Shown here: one piece after another, positions 6,858-15,096 of the stretch | Position numbering within the stretch: the stretch's first letter is position 1 | Layout of the letters: every line of letters starts with the position of its first letter | Assembly (NCBI GenBank): GCA_965652645.1 | Contig: CBFGXE010000008.1 | Coordinates: forward strand, 1 to 64,000 | Length of the DNA stretch: 64,000 nucleotides | Source: ZC4RG30 sp965652645 | GTDB taxonomy: Bacteria; Pseudomonadota; Gammaproteobacteria; Steroidobacterales; Steroidobacteraceae | Direction of reading: 5' to 3' | Position numbers and translations under genes: made by a program | Notes under the pieces: generated by a model | Databases searched by the model: none | What the model was told of the DNA's origin: nothing | The model's input: the letters and a program-made list of their open reading frames with translations, nothing else

Positions 6858-8549
6858 TCAGCCCGCTGGACGTGCAGCTCCGGCAGCCGGGGCCGGCCGC
6901 TCGGATCCGCCGGTGTAGCCCCCCCGCAGCGGCCGCGAATACACCTTGTCTTGCGTGGTGATGAACTCCAGCAGCACCGCCTTGCCTTCCTTCGTGGCGG
7001 CAATGCCGTTGGCCAGCGCATGGGCGATCTGCCCGGGCTGCGTGATGCGCTCGGAGTAGCCGCCGAAGGCGCGGGCGAATTCGTGGTAGTTGCCGCTGAT
7101 GTCGGTGGTGCCGTACTTGTGCCGCGACACCTCCATCTGCTCGAACTCCATCGCCATCGAGAAGTTGTTGAACAGGATGGACATGATGGGGATCTTGCAG
7201 CGCACGCAGGTCTCGAAGTCCATGCCGGTCATGCCGATGGCCGCATCACCCCACATGTTGATGCACAGGGCTTCCGGCCGCGCGAGCTTCGCGCCCATCG
7301 CCAGTCCCAGGCCGTAGCCCAGCTGCGTGGACTTGCCCCAGCCGATGTACGACAGCGGCGTGGTGGCCTTCCAGAAAGGCGTGAGTTCATCGCGCGGGCT
7401 GCCCGCATCGTGGGTGATGATGGTGTTGCCCACGTCGGCGATGTGCATGAGGTCCCAGATCACGCGATACGGCGACAGCGGGCTGGACTCGCTGGTCAGG
7501 CGCGGCATCCACTCGGCCATCCAGGGATCGTTGGCCTTCCTGATGTCGGCCTGCACCTGCCTGGTGAGGCCACGCGGCTTCTTCAGCCGGTCCTTCAGCG
7601 CCTCGTGCAGCATGGCCAGTGCCAGCTTCGAATCACCCAGCAGGGCATGCTTCGCCGGGATGTTCTTGTTGATGTCGTATTCGTGGTTGGTGTTGTGGAT
7701 GAACGCCTTGTTGGCGGTCGGGAAGCGGATGCCGAAGCCGGTTGAGGTGAAGCTGGCGCCGGCACCGAACACCACGTCGGACTCGCGCACCCAGGTCGCC
7801 ACGGCATTGGACATGGTCGGTCCACCGGATCCCAGCGCCAGCGCATGTGTCTCGGGGAAGGCGCTCTTGCCCTCCAGGCTGGTGCACACCGGCGCCTCCA
7901 GCAGCTCGGCCACGGCCTTCAGCTCATCCCAGGCCTTGGCGTAGTGGATGCCCTGCCCGGCATAGATCAGCGGTTTCTTCGCGGCGATGAGCTCGGCGGC
8001 CGCCTTGTCCACGTCGGCCGGGTTCGGAGCCGACAGCACGCGCGTGCCAGGTTCGTAGTCCAGCTCGCCGGGCACCTCGTTGCGCCAGATGCCGGCGAAC
8101 TCCAGCAGCACCGGTCCCGGACGACCGTTGCGGGCGATGCTGAAGGCGCGGCGCAGTGCGGCCACCACCTGGGAAGGATTGGTGACGATCTCCGCATGCT
8201 TGGTGATGTGCTGGAAGTTCAGCGTGGCGTTGAAGGCCGGCTTGATGAACGAGCCGCCACCGCTGGGAAACACCACCAGCGGCACGCCCTCGGACCAGGC
8301 CTGCGCCACGGCACCGAAGGCATTCTCGATGCCCGGCCCCTCCTGGCAGGCGAACACGCCCACCGAGTCGCCCGAGCTGAGGCGCGAGATGGCATCGGCC
8401 ATGTGCACGCCCACGCGTTCCTGGCGCACGACGATGGGCCGGATGTCGGCCTGCGCCGCGAACTCGGTGAGGGGATTCAGTGGATAGGTGAGGAGCACCT
8501 TCACTCCCTCACGCTTCATCACCTCTGCAACGATCTGGCCGACTTGCAT
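6858..8549 (-). CDS. thiamine-diphosphate-dependent enzyme, acetolactate synthase-like (copy 2)
   Basis: This 563-residue paralogue of the downstream gene shares the start MxVxQ, Glu44 in VRQERVG and the ThDP motif GDAAIGMTGMDFE...NN. The start at 8549 is preceded by GGGGGA. Relative to copy 1 it differs at likely active-site-proximal positions such as FACQEGPG versus FCCQLGPG, and near the C-terminus (MEFEQMEVSRHK versus MEFPVMKSSKDR), so the two may use different substrates or partners. It has a C-terminal Ala/Pro-rich tail absent from copy 1. It is divergent from cstA across a 200-base region. Exact reaction unknown. Confidence 0.85.
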   Translation of the reverse strand: MQVGQIVAEVMKREGVKVLLTYPLNPLTEFAAQADIRPIVVRQERVGVHMADAISRLSSGDSVGVFACQEGPGIENAFGAVAQAWSEGVPLVVFPSGGGSFIKPAFNATLNFQHITKHAEIVTNPSQVVAALRRAFSIARNGRPGPVLLEFAGIWRNEVPGELDYEPGTRVLSAPNPADVDKAAAELIAAKKPLIYAGQGIHYAKAWDELKAVAELLEAPVCTSLEGKSAFPETHALALGSGGPTMSNAVATWVRESDVVFGAGASFTSTGFGIRFPTANKAFIHNTNHEYDINKNIPAKHALLGDSKLALAMLHEALKDRLKKPRGLTRQVQADIRKANDPWMAEWMPRLTSESSPLSPYRVIWDLMHIADVGNTIITHDAGSPRDELTPFWKATTPLSYIGWGKSTQLGYGLGLAMGAKLARPEALCINMWGDAAIGMTGMDFETCVRCKIPIMSILFNNFSMAMEFEQMEVSRHKYGTTDISGNYHEFARAFGGYSERITQPGQIAHALANGIAATKEGKAVLLEFITTQDKVYSRPLRGGYTGGSERPAPAAGAARPAG

Positions 8550-8597
8550 GTTGTTGTCCCCCGGAAAGAAGTGCCTCCTTGACGGGAGGCCGAAGGC

Positions 8598-8626
8598 ATT
8601 AAATACCCGGCGCAGCCGATGCACAA
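8598..8626 (-). promoter_or_regulatory. candidate promoter of ThDP enzyme copy 2
   Basis: On the minus strand TTGTGC (8621-8626) and TTTAAT (8598-8603) are 17 bases apart, about 50 bases before the ATG. It lies in the divergent region shared with cstA, for which no convincing promoter was found. Confidence 0.5.
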
Positions 8627-8749
8627 TGGCTATGCTGGAGCGGTTCGGCCAGCGAATGGGACAATTTTGCCCGGGGGCGCAAGGGGTTGGCGCATCCCGG
8701 TGATCCTGCGACACTCCAGCCCCAGTCGAACCGGGGGAGCCATAACAAG

Positions 8750-10816
8750 ATGTATTCGAAACTGGTAGCCATCCTTCTGGCGGCGGTCGGCGCATTTGCC
8801 ATCGGGGGCATTGCCCTGCTGCGCGACGAACCCATCAACTCCCTGTGGATCGTGACAGCCGCCGTCTGTATCTACGTGCTGGGCTACCGGTTCTACGCCA
8901 AGTGGATCGAGACCCGTGTCTACGTGGTCGACCGCACCCGCGCCACCCCGGCCGAGCGGCTCAACAACGGGCGCGATTTCATCCCCACCCACCGCTGGGT
9001 GCTCTTCGGCCACCACTTCGCCGCCATCGCCGGCGCTGGCCCCCTGGTGGGCCCGACGCTGGCCATGCAGTTCGGCTACCTGCCGGGCACGCTGTGGCTG
9101 CTGGTGGGCGCGGTGCTGGGCGGTTGCGTGCAGGACATGACCATCCTGTTCCTCTCCACTCGTCGCAACGGCAAGAGCCTGGGACAGATGGCGCGGGACG
9201 AGCTCGGGCCGGTGGGCGGCGTGGCCGCCACGCTGGGCACGCTGGCCATCGTGGTGATCATCATCGCGGTGCTGGGCCTGGTCGTCGTGAAGGCCATGCA
9301 GCACAGTCCCTGGGCCACCTTCACGGTGTTCGCCACCATCCCCATCGCCATCCTGGTGGGCTTCTACATGCGCAACTGGCGCCCGGGCAAGGTGCTGGAG
9401 GGCTCGCTGATCGGCCTGACGCTGCTGATCCTCGCGGTGATGATGGGCGGCTGGATCAGCGACCATGAAACCTTCGCCCCCATGTTCAACTGGGATGGCG
9501 TGTCGCTGGCCGGGTTCGTGATCGGCTATGGCTGGATCGCGGCCATCCTGCCGGTGTGGGTGCTGCTGGCGCCGCGCGACTACATCTCCACCTTCCTGAA
9601 GATCGCGGTGGTGGTGCTGCTGGCGGTGGCCATCCTCTTCACCGCGCCGGAGATCAAGATGCCGGCGATCACGCGTTTCGCCGACGGCACCGGCCCGATC
9701 TTTGCCGGCGACATCTTCCCCTTCGTGTTCATCACTATCGCCTGCGGTGCGCTGTCGGGCTTCCATGCACTGGTGTCCAGCGGCACCTCGCCGAAGATGG
9801 TGGCCAACGAGGGTGACGTGCGGCTGGCCGGTTACGGCAGCATGGCCATCGAATCCTTCGTGGGCATCATGGCGGTGATTGCCGCCACGCTGCTGGAGCC
9901 GGGCGTGTATTTCGCCATCAACGTGGGCCTGGGCGCGGTGGGCGGCACGCCTGAAGCAGCCGTGGCCACGATCACGCAGTGGGGCTTCCCGGTGACCGTG
10001 GACCAGATGAACGCGCTGGCCGCCGAAGTGGGCGAAAACACTCTCTTCGCCCGCACCGGCGGCGCGCCGTCCCTGGCCGTGGGCATGGCCAGCATCTTCA
10101 GCACCGCCTTCGGCCAGGGACTGGTGGCCATCTGGTACCACTTCGCCATCATGTTCGAGGCGATCTTCATCCTCACCACGGTGGATGCCGGCACGCGTGC
10201 CGCGCGCTTCCTGCTGCAGGATGCGCTGGGCCAGGTGTATGCGCCACTGGGCCGCACCTCCTGGTATCCCTCCGTGCTGGTGGCCTCCACCCTGATCGTG
10301 CTGGGCTGGGGCTACTTCCTCTACGTGGGTGTCATCGACCCCAACGGCGGCATCAACATCCTCTGGCCGCTGTTCGGCATCGCCAACCAGATGCTGGCGG
10401 CCATCGCGCTGTCGGTGGCCTGCGGCATACTCGTCAAGACGGGCAAGCTGCGTTACGTGTGGGTCACCGGCCTGCCGCTGGTGTGGATCGCCATCGTCAC
10501 CACCACCGCCGCCCTCCAGAAGATATTCAGCGCCGATCCGAAGCTGGGCTTCTTCGCCGGCGCCAATGACCTGTCGAACCAGCTGCTGGCCGGCACGCTG
10601 GCGGTGGAGCGGGCGGCTGTTGCACCCACGCTGATCTTCAACCAGCGGCTGGATGGCTGGCTCACGGTGGCCTTCCTGGTCATCATGTGGGTGGTGATGA
10701 TCGAGATGGTGCGCATCAGCCTGCGTTTCCTTGCCGGCAAGCCGGTGCCGCCCAGCTCCGAGACGCCCTACGTGGCCACGCAGCTGGACGCCGCGGCGCT
10801 GCCGCGCAGCCACTGA
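8750..10816 (+). CDS. cstA: CstA family pyruvate/peptide transporter
   Basis: This 688-residue polytopic inner-membrane protein is of the carbon starvation CstA/BtsT family, whose E. coli members take up pyruvate. The N-terminal part holds the family hallmark NNGRDFIPTHRWVLFGHHFA and GAGPLVGP; many hydrophobic segments follow to the end. The length matches E. coli CstA (701). The start at 8750 is preceded by GGGGGAG. It is followed after three bases by ybdD, the usual partner. The divergent ThDP enzymes could use the imported oxoacid; this is inference from position only. Confidence 0.95.
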   Translation: MYSKLVAILLAAVGAFAIGGIALLRDEPINSLWIVTAAVCIYVLGYRFYAKWIETRVYVVDRTRATPAERLNNGRDFIPTHRWVLFGHHFAAIAGAGPLVGPTLAMQFGYLPGTLWLLVGAVLGGCVQDMTILFLSTRRNGKSLGQMARDELGPVGGVAATLGTLAIVVIIIAVLGLVVVKAMQHSPWATFTVFATIPIAILVGFYMRNWRPGKVLEGSLIGLTLLILAVMMGGWISDHETFAPMFNWDGVSLAGFVIGYGWIAAILPVWVLLAPRDYISTFLKIAVVVLLAVAILFTAPEIKMPAITRFADGTGPIFAGDIFPFVFITIACGALSGFHALVSSGTSPKMVANEGDVRLAGYGSMAIESFVGIMAVIAATLLEPGVYFAINVGLGAVGGTPEAAVATITQWGFPVTVDQMNALAAEVGENTLFARTGGAPSLAVGMASIFSTAFGQGLVAIWYHFAIMFEAIFILTTVDAGTRAARFLLQDALGQVYAPLGRTSWYPSVLVASTLIVLGWGYFLYVGVIDPNGGINILWPLFGIANQMLAAIALSVACGILVKTGKLRYVWVTGLPLVWIAIVTTTAALQKIFSADPKLGFFAGANDLSNQLLAGTLAVERAAVAPTLIFNQRLDGWLTVAFLVIMWVVMIEMVRISLRFLAGKPVPPSSETPYVATQLDAAALPRSH

Positions 10817-10819
10817 CCC

Positions 10820-11023
10820 ATGGCCGGCCCCCGCAGCAACCCGGTGCGGCAGTTCCTCTCCTCGGGACTGTCGCTGCTGCGCGGGGTCACCGGCGATGAC
10901 GCCTATGAGAAATACCTTGCGCACATGCGCGCCAACGAGCCCGAGGCCACGCCCCTGAGCGAGCGGGAGTTCTTCCGCGCGCAGATGGAAAAGCGATGGA
11001 ACTGCATCAACGGCTGCTGCTGA
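10820..11023 (+). CDS. ybdD: YbdD/YjiX family small protein (CstA partner)
   Basis: This 67-residue protein matches the YbdD/YjiX family in length, in its central YEKYLAHMRANEPEATPLSE region and in the C-terminal CINGCC, comparable to the terminal Cys-Cys of E. coli YbdD. YbdD is reported to be needed for CstA-dependent pyruvate uptake. The gene lies three bases after cstA and is surely cotranscribed. Its 3' end overlaps the start of dacB by 28 bases. Confidence 0.9.
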   Translation: MAGPRSNPVRQFLSSGLSLLRGVTGDDAYEKYLAHMRANEPEATPLSEREFFRAQMEKRWNCINGCC

Positions 11024-12486
11024 GTGTCGCGCTGCTGGCCGGCGTGCTGGGCACGTCCGGCGGTGGCGTGGCCTGCGCCGCATCGCCCCAGGCCGGCGCC
11101 ACCACCATCGCCTTCACGCAGCTCTCGCGCCTGCAGTCGCAGGGCGCACGCGTCACCGCGGCGGTGTGGGACCTGGAATCCGACCGGCTGCTGGGGGAAC
11201 TGCGCGGCTCCGACCGCCTCACGCCCGCCTCGCTCAGCAAGATCGTCATCGCCGCATCGGCCCTTTCGACCTGGCCGCCAGACCATACCTTCGCCACCGA
11301 GCTGCGCACCGCGCGGGCGCCGCAGGGCGGCGTGGTCGAGGGCGACCTGGTGCTGCGCGGGGGCGGCGATTCCACGCTCGATGAAACCACGTTGTGGGGC
11401 CTGGCCGCGCAATTGCGCGCCGTCGGCATCCGCCAGGTGCGCGGCCGCGTGCTGGTGGAGCGCGCACCCTTCGGCGAACTGCGCTGTGACACCGTGGATC
11501 GCTGCGCGGGCCTCCGCCGCAGCTCGCGTGCCTACAATGCCGCGCCCAGCGCCATCGGGGTGAACTACGGCAGCTGGTGCATCATGGTGCGCGCGCCCGC
11601 CGGGGCCACGCGCGCCGAGGTGGGCGGCTGCGCCAGCGGCACGCTGCCCATCCCGCTCACCGGCAGCGTGCAGGTGGCCGCCAACGGCCCCGCCCTGCGC
11701 GTGGAACGCACCACGGGCCAGGACGGCGACCGCATTGCGGTGGGCGGCAGCATCGCCCCGGGCACCGAACGCATGGTGCACAGGGCCATGTCCGATCCGG
11801 CCTTCGGCACCGGCCAGCTCCTGCGCTCCATCCTGGTCCAGGCTGGCGTGACGGTGGATGGCGGCGTGGAAACCACGCTGCGCGCCGACGCGGCAGCGAG
11901 CCGCGTGCTGGCGCGCGTGGAAAGCATCCCCCTGCAGGAGCAGGTGGGCCGCATGATGCGCTGGTCGAACAACTACATCGCCGACGTACTCACCATGAGC
12001 GTGGCGCTGCAGGCCCGCGGCAGCGCGCCGGATTCCCTGGCGGATGCCTCACGCGAACTCACCGCGCTGCTGACGCGCGCCGGTGCCGCGAACAGCGATG
12101 GCAGCCTGGTCCTGGAGAGCGGCAGTGGCCTCACCCCCAGCAACCGCATCAGCGCCCGCGACCTGGTGCTGGTGCTGCGCGAGGGTTTCCGCAGCGCGCG
12201 CCGCTTCCCGGCCTTCTACGGCAGCTTCGTGGTGCCGCGCGATGCTTCCTTCACCTACCTGCGCAGCGGCAATGCCGACTGGCTGGACCGCGTGGCGCTG
12301 AAGACCGGCTCCCTCACGGAGCCGGTGTCGGTGAACGGCATTGCCGGCTACCTGCGCAAGAAGAACGGCGGCTTCATGGCCTTTGCCATCATCGTCAACG
12401 GCAGCGAGCGGCTGCGGCAGATTCCGCGGGACACCGCGCTGGCTGCCGCCCGCGCGGATCTGGAGGCCGTGCTCGCCCGCTACTGA
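10996..12486 (+). CDS. dacB: D-alanyl-D-alanine carboxypeptidase/endopeptidase (PBP4, DacB)
   Basis: This 496-residue periplasmic peptidoglycan hydrolase has a signal peptide ending around residue 30 (GVACAASPQ). The three penicillin-binding motifs are in order: SLSK (near residue 78), SNN (near 322) and KTG (near 436). The long insertion between SxxK and SxN is typical of the PBP4 class. It trims or cleaves D-Ala cross-links in cell wall peptide stems. The ATG at 10996 lies inside ybdD, so translation may be coupled to the transporter genes. It converges on the sugar dehydrogenase gene with a 7-base overlap. Confidence 0.92.
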   Translation: MELHQRLLLSVALLAGVLGTSGGGVACAASPQAGATTIAFTQLSRLQSQGARVTAAVWDLESDRLLGELRGSDRLTPASLSKIVIAASALSTWPPDHTFATELRTARAPQGGVVEGDLVLRGGGDSTLDETTLWGLAAQLRAVGIRQVRGRVLVERAPFGELRCDTVDRCAGLRRSSRAYNAAPSAIGVNYGSWCIMVRAPAGATRAEVGGCASGTLPIPLTGSVQVAANGPALRVERTTGQDGDRIAVGGSIAPGTERMVHRAMSDPAFGTGQLLRSILVQAGVTVDGGVETTLRADAAASRVLARVESIPLQEQVGRMMRWSNNYIADVLTMSVALQARGSAPDSLADASRELTALLTRAGAANSDGSLVLESGSGLTPSNRISARDLVLVLREGFRSARRFPAFYGSFVVPRDASFTYLRSGNADWLDRVALKTGSLTEPVSVNGIAGYLRKKNGGFMAFAIIVNGSERLRQIPRDTALAAARADLEAVLARY

Positions 12487-13724
12487 GCCGGGCGGACGCG
12501 CAGCAGCCTGCCCCCGTCGGTGGCCACGTAGATCGATCCGTCCGGGCCCTGCTGCACATCGCGGATGCGCTCGTTCAGGTCGGTGAGCAGCCACTCCTCG
12601 CCGGCCACGCGATCGCCATCCATCTGCAGGCGCACCAGCTTGCCGGGGTTCATGCCGCCGATGAAGATGCTGCCCTGCCACTGCGGGAACAGCGCGCCGC
12701 GATACACGATGAGGCCGGAGGGGGCGATCACCGGATCCCAGTAGTACACCGGCTGCTCCATGCCCTCCTTCTTCTGGATGCCCTCGCCGATGGGCGGGCC
12801 CGGATAGTCGACGCCGTAGGTGATCACCGGCCAGCCGTAGTTCTTGCCGGCCTCGGGATGGTTCAGCTCGTCGCCGCCGCGCGGGCCGTGCTCCACCGTC
12901 CACAGCTTGCCGGTGGCGCTGTCGATGGCCGCGCCCTGCACGTTGCGGTGGCCATAGGACCAGATCTCCGGCTTCGCGCCGGCGCGGCCCGCGAAGGGAT
13001 TGTCGGCGGGCGCGCTGCCGTCGGTATTGATGCGGATCACCTTGCCGAAGTGGCTGCCCAGGTCCTGCGCCTGCACGCGGCTGGCCGGCAGGGAACGCTC
13101 GCCCAGCGTGAGGAACAGCTTGCCGTCAGGGGCAAAGGCGATGCGGGAGCCGAAGTGCAGCGTGGACTGGAAGGTGGGCATCTGCCTGAAGATGACCGCG
13201 ACGCCCGACAGCGAGGCGCTGCCACCGGATTCATTCAGCACCGCCTTGGCCAGGTTGGTGCCGTTGCCGCCCTCGCGCGGCTCGGAGTAGCTGAAATAGA
13301 TGGTGCGGTTGGTGGCAAAGGCCGGGTCAAGCGCCACGTCGAGCAGGCCGCCCTGCCCCTGCGCCAGCACTGGCGGCACGCCGGTCACCTCGGTGAGCTT
13401 GCCGTCGGCGCTGACAATGCGCATGGTGCCGCCACGCTCGTTCACGAGGAAGCGGCCGTCGGGCAGGATCTCCACCGCCCAGGGCAGGCGCAGTCCCTTC
13501 GCCACTTCCTGCACCTGGATTTTCACGCCGTCGCGGATGCCCGGTGCGCGGGTCTGTCCCGGAAAGGCCGGCTCGTAGCTGGTGGCATTGCGCGGTCGGG
13601 TTTCCAGCGGTGCGCCCGCGCCCGGGGCCTGGGCCGCCAGCACTGCAGCGGTGGTGGCCACCGTGATCACCGCCAGGGCAGCCCCGGCAGCCTTCCAGCT
13701 CCTGACGATTCCGTGTCGCTTCAT
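12480..13724 (-). CDS. PQQ-dependent sugar dehydrogenase (YliI/Asd-like, soluble GDH family)
   Basis: This 414-residue exported protein has an N-terminal signal segment (residues 12-35) followed by a six-bladed beta-propeller of the glucose/sorbosone dehydrogenase family. Recognisable elements are LPWAVEILPDGRFLVNERGG, GGLLDVALDPAF, YGHRNVQGA and GGDELNHPEAGKNYGWPV. Family members oxidise aldoses in the periplasm using PQQ and calcium. The start at 13724 is chosen because AGGAGA lies six bases upstream; a longer frame to 13784 lacks this. It is transcribed towards dacB. No PQQ biosynthesis gene is present in the window. Confidence 0.88.
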   Translation of the reverse strand: MKRHGIVRSWKAAGAALAVITVATTAAVLAAQAPGAGAPLETRPRNATSYEPAFPGQTRAPGIRDGVKIQVQEVAKGLRLPWAVEILPDGRFLVNERGGTMRIVSADGKLTEVTGVPPVLAQGQGGLLDVALDPAFATNRTIYFSYSEPREGGNGTNLAKAVLNESGGSASLSGVAVIFRQMPTFQSTLHFGSRIAFAPDGKLFLTLGERSLPASRVQAQDLGSHFGKVIRINTDGSAPADNPFAGRAGAKPEIWSYGHRNVQGAAIDSATGKLWTVEHGPRGGDELNHPEAGKNYGWPVITYGVDYPGPPIGEGIQKKEGMEQPVYYWDPVIAPSGLIVYRGALFPQWQGSIFIGGMNPGKLVRLQMDGDRVAGEEWLLTDLNERIRDVQQGPDGSIYVATDGGRLLRVRPAQ

Positions 13725-13815
13725 CTGGCTTCTCCTGTCGGTGCGCCCCGCCGGCATGGTGGGCGGCATCCCCTCCTGGGACAATCAGGTCTTCTGCTGG
13801 TTCCGGAAGCGCCCC

Positions 13816-15096
13816 TCAGGGCGCCGCCAGGCGGTCGGACCCGAACCAGGGCCGCAGCGCAGCCGGGATGGTGATCGAGCCGTCGGCATTCTGGTAGTTC
13901 TCCAGCACCGCCACCAGCGCGCGTCCCACCGCCACCCCTGAGCCGTTGAGGGTATGCAGCAGCTCCGGCTTGCCCGTGGCCGGGTTGCGCCAGCGCGCCT
14001 GCATGCGCCGCGCCTGGAAGTCGCGGAAGTTGCTGCAGGAGGAAATCTCGCGGTAGGCCTGCTGGCCGGGCAGCCAGACCTCGATGTCATAGGTCTTGCT
14101 GCTGCCGAAGCCGATGTCGCCCGCGCACAGCGCCACTACCCGGTAGGGCAGCTCGAGCTTCTGCAGCACGGCCTCGGCATTGGCAGTGAGTTCCTCATGC
14201 GCCGCGGCCGAAGCCTCCGGCGACACGATCCGCACGATTTCCACCTTGTCGAACTGGTGCTGGCGGATCATGCCGCGCGTGTCCTTGCCCGCGGCGCCGG
14301 CCTCGGAACGGAAACAGGGGGAATGTGCCACCAGCTTCAGCGGCAGCTCTTTCGCGTCGACAATCTGCTCGCGCACCAGGTTGGTCACCGGCACTTCGGC
14401 GGTGGGGATGAGGTAGTGGCCCTCGCCCTCGCCAATGGCGAAGAGATCCTGGCCGAACTTGGGAAGCTGCCCGGTGCCCCGCAGCGCGGCGGGAGATGCC
14501 AGGTAAGGAACATAGACCTCGGTATAGCCATGCTCCCGCGTGTGCAGGTCGAGCATGAACTGGCCCAGTGCGCGGTGCAGACGCGCGATGCCATCACGCA
14601 GTACCACGAAGCGGCTGCCGGCGATGCGTGCACCGGCCTCGAAGTCCATGCCTCGGGCCAGCTTCTCGCCCAGCTCCACATGGTCGCGCGGCTTGAAGTC
14701 GAACTGCCGCGGCGTGCCCCAGCGGCGCAGCTCCACGTTGGCGGTTTCATCGGCGCCATCGGGCACGGAATCCTGCAGCAGGTTGGGCAGGCCGAGCTGG
14801 ATCTGCTCCAGCTCCGCCTGCACCGACTCGATGGCCGCCTCGGCGCCCACCAGGTCGCGGGCGAGCTGCTCTCCTCGCGCCAGCAGCGGGGCCACGTCTT
14901 CCCCCCGGCCCTTGGCCATGCCCACCTGCTTCGCATTGGCATTGCGCTCGGCGCGAAGCCGGTCGGCCTCCACCTGCGCCGCCTTGCGGCGTTCTTCCAG
15001 TGCGGAGAGCTGCGCCACGTCCAGCCGGAATCCGCGTCGCGCCAGGTTGGCGGCGACTTCCTCGGGGTTGGCGCGCAGCAGCTTCGGGTCGATCAC
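13816..15096 (-). CDS. serS: seryl-tRNA synthetase
   Basis: This 426-residue class II synthetase charges tRNA-Ser. The N-terminal coiled-coil arm (residues 25-105, rich in Glu, Arg and Ala) is followed by the catalytic core with motif 2 (FRSEAGAAGKDTRGMIRQHQF) and motif 3 (LNGSGVAVGRALVAVLE). Its start overlaps the stop of rarA by four bases, as in the conserved ftsK-lolA-rarA-serS order. Its substrate tRNA-Ser(UGA) is encoded at 990-1079. A short GC hairpin at the stop codon (13809-13824) is too weak to call a terminator. Confidence 0.98.
   Translation of the reverse strand: MIDPKLLRANPEEVAANLARRGFRLDVAQLSALEERRKAAQVEADRLRAERNANAKQVGMAKGRGEDVAPLLARGEQLARDLVGAEAAIESVQAELEQIQLGLPNLLQDSVPDGADETANVELRRWGTPRQFDFKPRDHVELGEKLARGMDFEAGARIAGSRFVVLRDGIARLHRALGQFMLDLHTREHGYTEVYVPYLASPAALRGTGQLPKFGQDLFAIGEGEGHYLIPTAEVPVTNLVREQIVDAKELPLKLVAHSPCFRSEAGAAGKDTRGMIRQHQFDKVEIVRIVSPEASAAAHEELTANAEAVLQKLELPYRVVALCAGDIGFGSSKTYDIEVWLPGQQAYREISSCSNFRDFQARRMQARWRNPATGKPELLHTLNGSGVAVGRALVAVLENYQNADGSITIPAALRPWFGSDRLAAP

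Noticed and set aside
5385..8582. Long plus-strand frames across the two ThDP enzyme genes
   Set aside because: They mirror each other only because the minus-strand paralogues are similar; composition is His/Arg-rich and no motif is recognisable.
8630..11083. An 817-codon open frame antisense to cstA and ybdD
   Set aside because: Rich in His, Arg, Gln and Gly with no domain pattern; it mirrors the high-GC3 cstA frame and has no ribosome-binding site.
13809..13824. GC hairpin over the serS stop as a terminator
   Set aside because: Six-base stem overlapping coding sequence and followed only by TTCC; too weak to call.
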